64,000 nucleotides of DNA from Chromatiales bacterium (GTDB lineage Bacteria; Pseudomonadota; Gammaproteobacteria; Steroidobacterales; GCA-2729495): the NCBI GenBank assembly GCA_016789845.1, contig JAEUQA010000017.1:1-64000 (forward strand), in the 5' to 3' direction. Positions 59,689 to 64,000 of this stretch are shown piece after piece. The notes beneath the pieces were generated by a model, which saw only the letters and a list, made by a program, of their open reading frames with translations, was not told where the DNA came from and did not search any database. Numbering within the stretch: the stretch's first letter is position 1; each line of letters opens with the position of its first letter. Position numbers and translations under genes: made by a program.

Positions 59689-62535
59689 ATGGCAACAATT
59701 GCAGCGCAGCCAGAAAGGCGCCCCGTCAGTTTCTGCATGGTCCCCCAATCCCCCGAGGCCCTGGCCCGCCAGGAGATCGACGAGCTCCTGGCCCAGGCGG
59801 GCTGGGTGGTCGTGGACATCGGCCAGGCGGACCTGACGGCCAGCCGGGGCGTGGCGATCCGCGAGTTTCCCTTGCAGTCCGGCTTTGGCTTCGCCGACTA
59901 CCTGCTGTACGTGGATGGCAAGGCGGCCGGGGTGGTGGAGGCCAAGAAGGCGGGAGCCACCCTGATCGGCGTGGAGATCCAGTCGGCCCGCTACGCCCAG
60001 GGGCTGCCGGCGTCGCTGCCCGCGTGGCGCCGACCCTTGCCCTTTGCGTACGAGTCCACCGGCCTGGAAACGCGGTTTACCAACTCGCTGGACCCCGACC
60101 CCCGCTCCCGGGGCGTGTTCGCCTTCCATCGCCCCGAAACCCTCAGCTCCTGGCTCGATACGCCCCCTGTAGGAGCGGCTTCAGCCGCGACCCCAACTGA
60201 GGTCGCGGCTGAAGCCGCTCCTACCTACCTCCCCGGCACCTTCCTCTCCCGCGTCCGCCAGATGCCCGAGCTGGTCACCCAGTGGGCCGACTTCAAACTC
60301 TGGCCCGCCCAGATCATCGCCATCCGCAACCTGGAAGCGTCCCTGGCCGCCAACAAGCCGAAGGCGCTGATCCAGATGGCCACCGGCTCCGGCAAGACCT
60401 TCACGGCGATCAGCTTCATCTACCGGCTGATCAAGTTCGGCGGGGCGCGGCGGGTGCTCTTCCTGGTGGACCGGGGCAACCTGGGCCGCCAGGCGAAGAA
60501 GGAGTTCGACCAGTACGTCTCGCCCTACAACAACTACAAATTCGGCGAGGAGTACATCGTCCAGCACCTGACCAGCAACAACCTGGACACCACGGCGCGG
60601 GTGACGATCAGCACCATCCAGCGCATGTTCAGCATGCTCAAGGGCCAGGAGCTGGCCGAGTCCGATGACGAACTCTCCGTAGGAGCGGCTTCAGCCGCGA
60701 CCTTCAAGACCCCAGTCCCCATCGACTACAACCCCCACTACCCCATAGAAACCTTCGACATCATCGTCACCGACGAGGCCCACCGCTCGATCTACAACCT
60801 CTGGCGCCAGGTGCTGGAGTACTTCGACGCCTACCTGATCGGCCTGACGGCCACCCCGAACAAGCAGACCTTCGGCTTCTTCAACCAGAACCTGGTGATG
60901 GAGTACGGCCACGAGCAGGCGGTAGCGGACGGCGTGAACGTGAACTACGACGTCTACCGGATCAAGACCGAGGTGACGGAGGCGGGGAGCAAGGTAGAGG
61001 CGGGCTACTGGCTGGAAGTGCGGGACAAGGCGACCCGGGCCCGGCGGGACTGGCAGCTGGACGACGACTTCGAGTACGAGCCGACTGAGCTGGACCGGAG
61101 CGTGCAGACGCCGGACCAGATCCGCACCATCGCCCGCACCCTGCGGGACAACTGGCAGCGGGACCTGTTTCCCCAGCGGGAGGAGCTGCCGAAGACCCTG
61201 GTGTTCGCCAAGGATGACAACCACGCGGAGGCGATCGTGGAGATCCTCCGGGAGGAGTTCAACCGGGGGAACGAGTTCGCCCAGAAGATCACCTACCGGA
61301 CCACCGGGGCCAGGCCCGAAGACCTGATCAAGGCCTTCCGCACCAGCTACTACCCGCGGATCGCCGTGACCGTGGACATGATCGCCACGGGAACGGATAT
61401 CAAGCCGGTGGAGATGGTGGTGTTCATGCGGAGCGTGAAGAGCCGGTCCTTCTTCGAGCAGATGAAGGGCCGCGGGGTGCGGGTGATCAAGGACGACGAC
61501 CTGCGGGGCGTGAATCCCGGCGAGCACGTGCACAAGGACCACTTCGTGATCGTGGATTGCGTGGGGGTGTGCGAGCGGGACAAGACGGACTCCCGGCCCA
61601 TGGACCAGAAGAAGTCCGTACCGCTGGACAAGCTGCTGCAGGCGGTGAGCCTGGGCAACGTGGAGCCGGAGGTGCTGTCGAGTGTCGCGGTGCGGCTGGC
61701 GCGTCTGGAAGGGCAGCTGACGGATGCGGAGCAGGCGCGGGTGGTGGCTATGTCCGGGGGCATGGGGCTGAAGGAACTGGCCCGGGGGATCGTGTCCGCC
61801 CTGAACCCGACGGCCGACCGGTCGCCCCAGGAGGCAGAGGCCGCCCTGCGGGGCGCCGTGAAGCCGCTGTCGAACCCGAGGCTGCGGGATCTGGTCATCG
61901 AGCTGAAGACCAGCAAGGACCTGGTGATCGACACGGTGACGCAGGACCGGGTGATCGAAGCCGGGTTCTCGGAGGCAGCCCGGGAACGGGCGCAGGGGAT
62001 CGTGAAGAGCTTCGAGGAGTTCATCCAGCAGCACCGGGACGAGATCACGGCGCTGCAGATTCTCTATAACCGGCCCACCAAGGCGCCGCTGAAGTTTGAG
62101 GATCTGAAGGCGCTGGCGGATAGCCTGCAGGCGCCGCCGCGGCTGTGGACGGAGGGGCAGTTGTGGCGGGCGTATGCGGCGCTGGACAAGGGGAAGGTGA
62201 AAGGTACGAGCAACCGCCGCATCCTGACAGACCTTGTCTCCTTAGTCCGCTACGCCATGCACCAGGAAAACGAACTGGTCCCCTATCCAGACCGCGTCGC
62301 GTCGAACTTCAAAGCCTGGGTAGGAGCGGCTTCAGCCGCGACTCCATTTACGTCAGAGCAGCTCCACTGGCTGGAGATGATCCGGGATCACATTGCGGCG
62401 AATCTCGGGATTCAGATGGAGGATTTTGACTACGCGCCGTTCAACAAGGAAGGTGGACTGGGGAAGGTGCATCAGCTGTTTGGGGTGGAGTTGCCGAGGG
62501 TGATTGAGAATTTAACCAAGGCGTTGGCGGCGTGA
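59689..62535 (+). CDS. hsdR: Type I restriction enzyme R subunit with three in-frame REP insertions
   Basis: HsdR is the ATP-dependent translocase and nuclease of a type I restriction system, here of the EcoEI-like class. The nuclease core is FADYLLYVDGKAAGVVEAKK near residue 70, Walker A is MATGSGKTFTAISFIYRLIK near 230, DEAH is FDIIVTDEAHRSIYNLW near 356, and the C-terminal EcoEI-type domain follows (LDKLLQAVSLGNVEPEVLSS onward). Unusually, REP elements at 60169-60224, 60679-60701 and 62320-62342 are translated in frame, giving VGAASAAT each time. The frame stays open to the end, so the gene may be functional. ATG 59689 or 59737 (MVPQSPEALARQEID) can be the start. Confidence 0.92.
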   Translation: MATIAAQPERRPVSFCMVPQSPEALARQEIDELLAQAGWVVVDIGQADLTASRGVAIREFPLQSGFGFADYLLYVDGKAAGVVEAKKAGATLIGVEIQSARYAQGLPASLPAWRRPLPFAYESTGLETRFTNSLDPDPRSRGVFAFHRPETLSSWLDTPPVGAASAATPTEVAAEAAPTYLPGTFLSRVRQMPELVTQWADFKLWPAQIIAIRNLEASLAANKPKALIQMATGSGKTFTAISFIYRLIKFGGARRVLFLVDRGNLGRQAKKEFDQYVSPYNNYKFGEEYIVQHLTSNNLDTTARVTISTIQRMFSMLKGQELAESDDELSVGAASAATFKTPVPIDYNPHYPIETFDIIVTDEAHRSIYNLWRQVLEYFDAYLIGLTATPNKQTFGFFNQNLVMEYGHEQAVADGVNVNYDVYRIKTEVTEAGSKVEAGYWLEVRDKATRARRDWQLDDDFEYEPTELDRSVQTPDQIRTIARTLRDNWQRDLFPQREELPKTLVFAKDDNHAEAIVEILREEFNRGNEFAQKITYRTTGARPEDLIKAFRTSYYPRIAVTVDMIATGTDIKPVEMVVFMRSVKSRSFFEQMKGRGVRVIKDDDLRGVNPGEHVHKDHFVIVDCVGVCERDKTDSRPMDQKKSVPLDKLLQAVSLGNVEPEVLSSVAVRLARLEGQLTDAEQARVVAMSGGMGLKELARGIVSALNPTADRSPQEAEAALRGAVKPLSNPRLRDLVIELKTSKDLVIDTVTQDRVIEAGFSEAARERAQGIVKSFEEFIQQHRDEITALQILYNRPTKAPLKFEDLKALADSLQAPPRLWTEGQLWRAYAALDKGKVKGTSNRRILTDLVSLVRYAMHQENELVPYPDRVASNFKAWVGAASAATPFTSEQLHWLEMIRDHIAANLGIQMEDFDYAPFNKEGGLGKVHQLFGVELPRVIENLTKALAA
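60169..60224. repeat. REPIN inside hsdR, translated in frame
   Basis: Two inverted REPs (60169-60191 and 60202-60224) with a 10-base spacer are read as VGAASAATPT then EVAAEAAPT within HsdR. They lie between the N-terminal nuclease domain and the helicase motifs. Confidence 0.92.
60679..60701 (+). repeat. REP inside hsdR, translated in frame
   Basis: A single REP (GTAGGAGCGGCTTCAGCC, then GCGAC) is read as VGAASAAT just before the DEAH motif region of HsdR. Confidence 0.92.
62320..62342 (+). repeat. REP inside hsdR, translated in frame
   Basis: The third identical REP in hsdR is read as VGAASAAT within the C-terminal domain, between NFKAW and PFTSEQ. Confidence 0.92.
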
Positions 62536-63686
62536 TCGGTCCTGACACGAAAGCTTGGACAACCGGGACGCTCGGCGAGTTGCTTCCTATTAAGTACGGC
62601 AAGAGCCTACCGGAGAAGATGCGCGATGCGTCAGGAACTATCCCAGTCTTTGGGTCGAGTGGTCGGGTCGGCGTACACGCGCAGCCACTTACGAAGGGAC
62701 CAGCACTGATCGTAGGACGAAAGGGCACTGTCGGTGCTGTCTACTTCTCGGCCGAACCCTGCTGGCCAATCGATACGGTCTATTTCGCAGAGGCCGACCA
62801 GGGCCAGAACCTTCGCTACTTCAAGTACCTGCTAGACTCACTAAATCTCGTCAGGCTAGATAGGTCGACTGCTGTTCCTGGGCTGAGTCGCGACGATTAC
62901 AACGCGCTAAATGTAAAGATTGCGCCGGCGGAGGAACAATATCGCATCGTCGCCGAAATCGATAAGCAGTTCTCCCGCCTCGACGAAGCCGTCGCCAACC
63001 TCAAGCGCGCCAAAGTGTCGATTTCACGCTATCGCACATCTGTCCTCGCTGATGCGGCGGGATCCAACGAAGACAGCTGGCCAACCTGCACGATTGGAAG
63101 CCTTCTCTGCGAACCGATCGTTAATGGACTTTCGATCAAGGAAAGCCAGACTCCAACCGCGGTACGCGCATTGCGTCTAAGCGCAATGTCTGACGCGGGC
63201 TTGGACTATGCAGACTACCGATTTCTTCCTCTTCAGCCTACAGCAGTCGAAGACATAGTGGTGCGCGAAGGGGAGTTCTTCGTATCTCGTGGAAATGGAA
63301 GTCTTGCGCTTGTCGGTCGCGGATCCACTGCGCAGACGCCCCCGGGTCCAGTGATCTTCCCTGACACAATGATGCGATTGCGTTTTGCCGATGCCAGTGT
63401 GAGGCGTTGGGTGGCGATGCTGTGGCCTAGTCGGTTGGTACGAAGCCAGATAGAGCACCGGGTGAAGACCACCGCGGGCATCTACAAGATTGCTCAGCCC
63501 CAGGTGGCGTCTATTTCTGTGCCGCTCCCTCCTGCTACGGAACGGGACCGAATCCTCGCCGAAGTCGACCGCCGCTTGTCGATCGTCCACGAAGTCGAGA
63601 CCGAGGTCGATTCGAACCTGAGGGCCGCGAAGTCGTTGCGTCAGGCGGTGCTGCGGCGCGCCTTCAGTGATGGAGTGGAAGGGTGA
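62532..63686 (+). CDS. hsdS: Type I restriction specificity subunit
   Basis: HsdS reads the DNA target for the type I complex with two target-recognition domains separated by helices. The 384-aa protein shows the first TRD (WTTGTLGELLPIKYGKSLPE, IVGRKGTVGAVYF), a conserved helix EEQYRIVAEIDKQFSRLDEA near residue 133, a second TRD, and the repeat helix ERDRILAEVDRRLSIVHEVE near 336. Its GTG overlaps the hsdR stop (GTGA). The DNA looks less GC-rich than hsdR, common for exchangeable specificity genes. No hsdM is visible in the window. Confidence 0.92.
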   Translation: MIGPDTKAWTTGTLGELLPIKYGKSLPEKMRDASGTIPVFGSSGRVGVHAQPLTKGPALIVGRKGTVGAVYFSAEPCWPIDTVYFAEADQGQNLRYFKYLLDSLNLVRLDRSTAVPGLSRDDYNALNVKIAPAEEQYRIVAEIDKQFSRLDEAVANLKRAKVSISRYRTSVLADAAGSNEDSWPTCTIGSLLCEPIVNGLSIKESQTPTAVRALRLSAMSDAGLDYADYRFLPLQPTAVEDIVVREGEFFVSRGNGSLALVGRGSTAQTPPGPVIFPDTMMRLRFADASVRRWVAMLWPSRLVRSQIEHRVKTTAGIYKIAQPQVASISVPLPPATERDRILAEVDRRLSIVHEVETEVDSNLRAAKSLRQAVLRRAFSDGVEG

Positions 63687-64000
63687 AGGGGAGAAAGGGG
63701 AGATCTGGCGTAAAGGGAGAACTTGTCGAAAAGAGCATTGACGCCTATGTGCTGGCTCTTGAGACGATCAATCGCCTGTCGATCAAATACCGGGTCGAGA
63801 GCTTCGCATACCTGATCTGCAATGCATGGGAGCTACTGCTAAAGGCGCGTCTCATCGAGACCGAAAAATCGAGGGACGCAATCTACTATAGAAAGAAGCG
63901 AAACGAGCTCAAACGAACACTTTCCCTGCGGGACAGTGTTGCGAAAGTTATTCCAAGTGATAAGGACCCAGTTCGGCGCAACCTCGAAAAGGTAGCCGAG
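63683..64000 (+). CDS. DUF3644 protein (partial, runs off the window)
   Basis: The first 106 codons of a gene starting with GTG in a GTGA overlap with hsdS are visible. The sequence KSIDAYVLALETINRLSIKY, then RVESFAYLICNAWELLLKAR and YYRKKRNELKRTLSLRD, matches DUF3644. That uncharacterised family is often found inside type I restriction loci. The stop lies beyond the window. Translational coupling to hsdS shows it belongs to the hsd operon. Confidence 0.82.
   Translation, partial: MKGRKGRSGVKGELVEKSIDAYVLALETINRLSIKYRVESFAYLICNAWELLLKARLIETEKSRDAIYYRKKRNELKRTLSLRDSVAKVIPSDKDPVRRNLEKVAE

Overview
The window comes from a GC-rich proteobacterium, most likely a gammaproteobacterium. Supporting signs are the mutY-yggX pair (YggX is essentially beta/gammaproteobacterial), many REP-type palindromes of the GTAGGAGCGGCTTCAGCC class known from Pseudomonas and Xanthomonas relatives, a TonB-dependent receptor, and several VPLPA-CTERM exported proteins. 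No rRNA gene is present, so finer placement is not attempted.

Layout. Positions 1-1706 are chromosome: a long palindrome over the mutY start, mutY, yggX and tRNA-Phe(GAA). Positions 1707-30570 form an integrated genomic island of about 28.9 kb. It is bounded by a 15-bp direct repeat, one copy in the 3' end of tRNA-Phe (1693-1707) and the other at 30556-30570. The island opens with a tyrosine integrase. A satellite-like replication and packaging module follows (AlpA-type regulator, PrimPol primase, VirE-type ATPase, helix-turn-helix protein, small and large terminase) with no capsid or tail genes. Next is a tight five-gene defence-type operon (10551-25732): a 1759-aa SF2 helicase/DUF1998 protein with a C-terminal nuclease-like domain, a DrmD-like SNF2 helicase, a PD-(D/E)XK nuclease-like protein, a 1489-aa Eco57I/DrmMI-like DNA methyltransferase, and a NERD-UvrD helicase. 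The content resembles class 1 DISARM, but the DrmA, DrmB and DrmC roles appear to be merged into one polypeptide and two nuclease-like components are added. The right end carries poorly characterised cargo (DUF6994, a second PD-(D/E)XK protein, DUF429 and small unknowns).

Positions 30571-64000 are again chromosome-like: VPLPA-CTERM exported proteins at four sites, a DUF808 membrane protein, a Sel1-repeat protein, a subtilase-like protein, two Rieske oxygenase alpha subunits, a TPR-sulfotransferase, a TonB receptor, an amino-acid permease with an M20 peptidase, MoxR plus VWA, a DOPA-dioxygenase-like protein, a VapBC toxin-antitoxin pair, a VIT-VWA/MerR operon, a Panacea-domain two-gene unit, and a type I restriction locus (hsdR-hsdS-DUF3644) cut by the window end.

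Short palindromes shape the gene boundaries here. REP elements supply the TAG stop codon of six genes and lie in frame three times inside hsdR. A second palindrome family (GGGGACATGCC) supplies the start codon of the moxR-like gene and ends exactly at the start codon of its VWA partner. Together with the island, these are the most notable features of the window.
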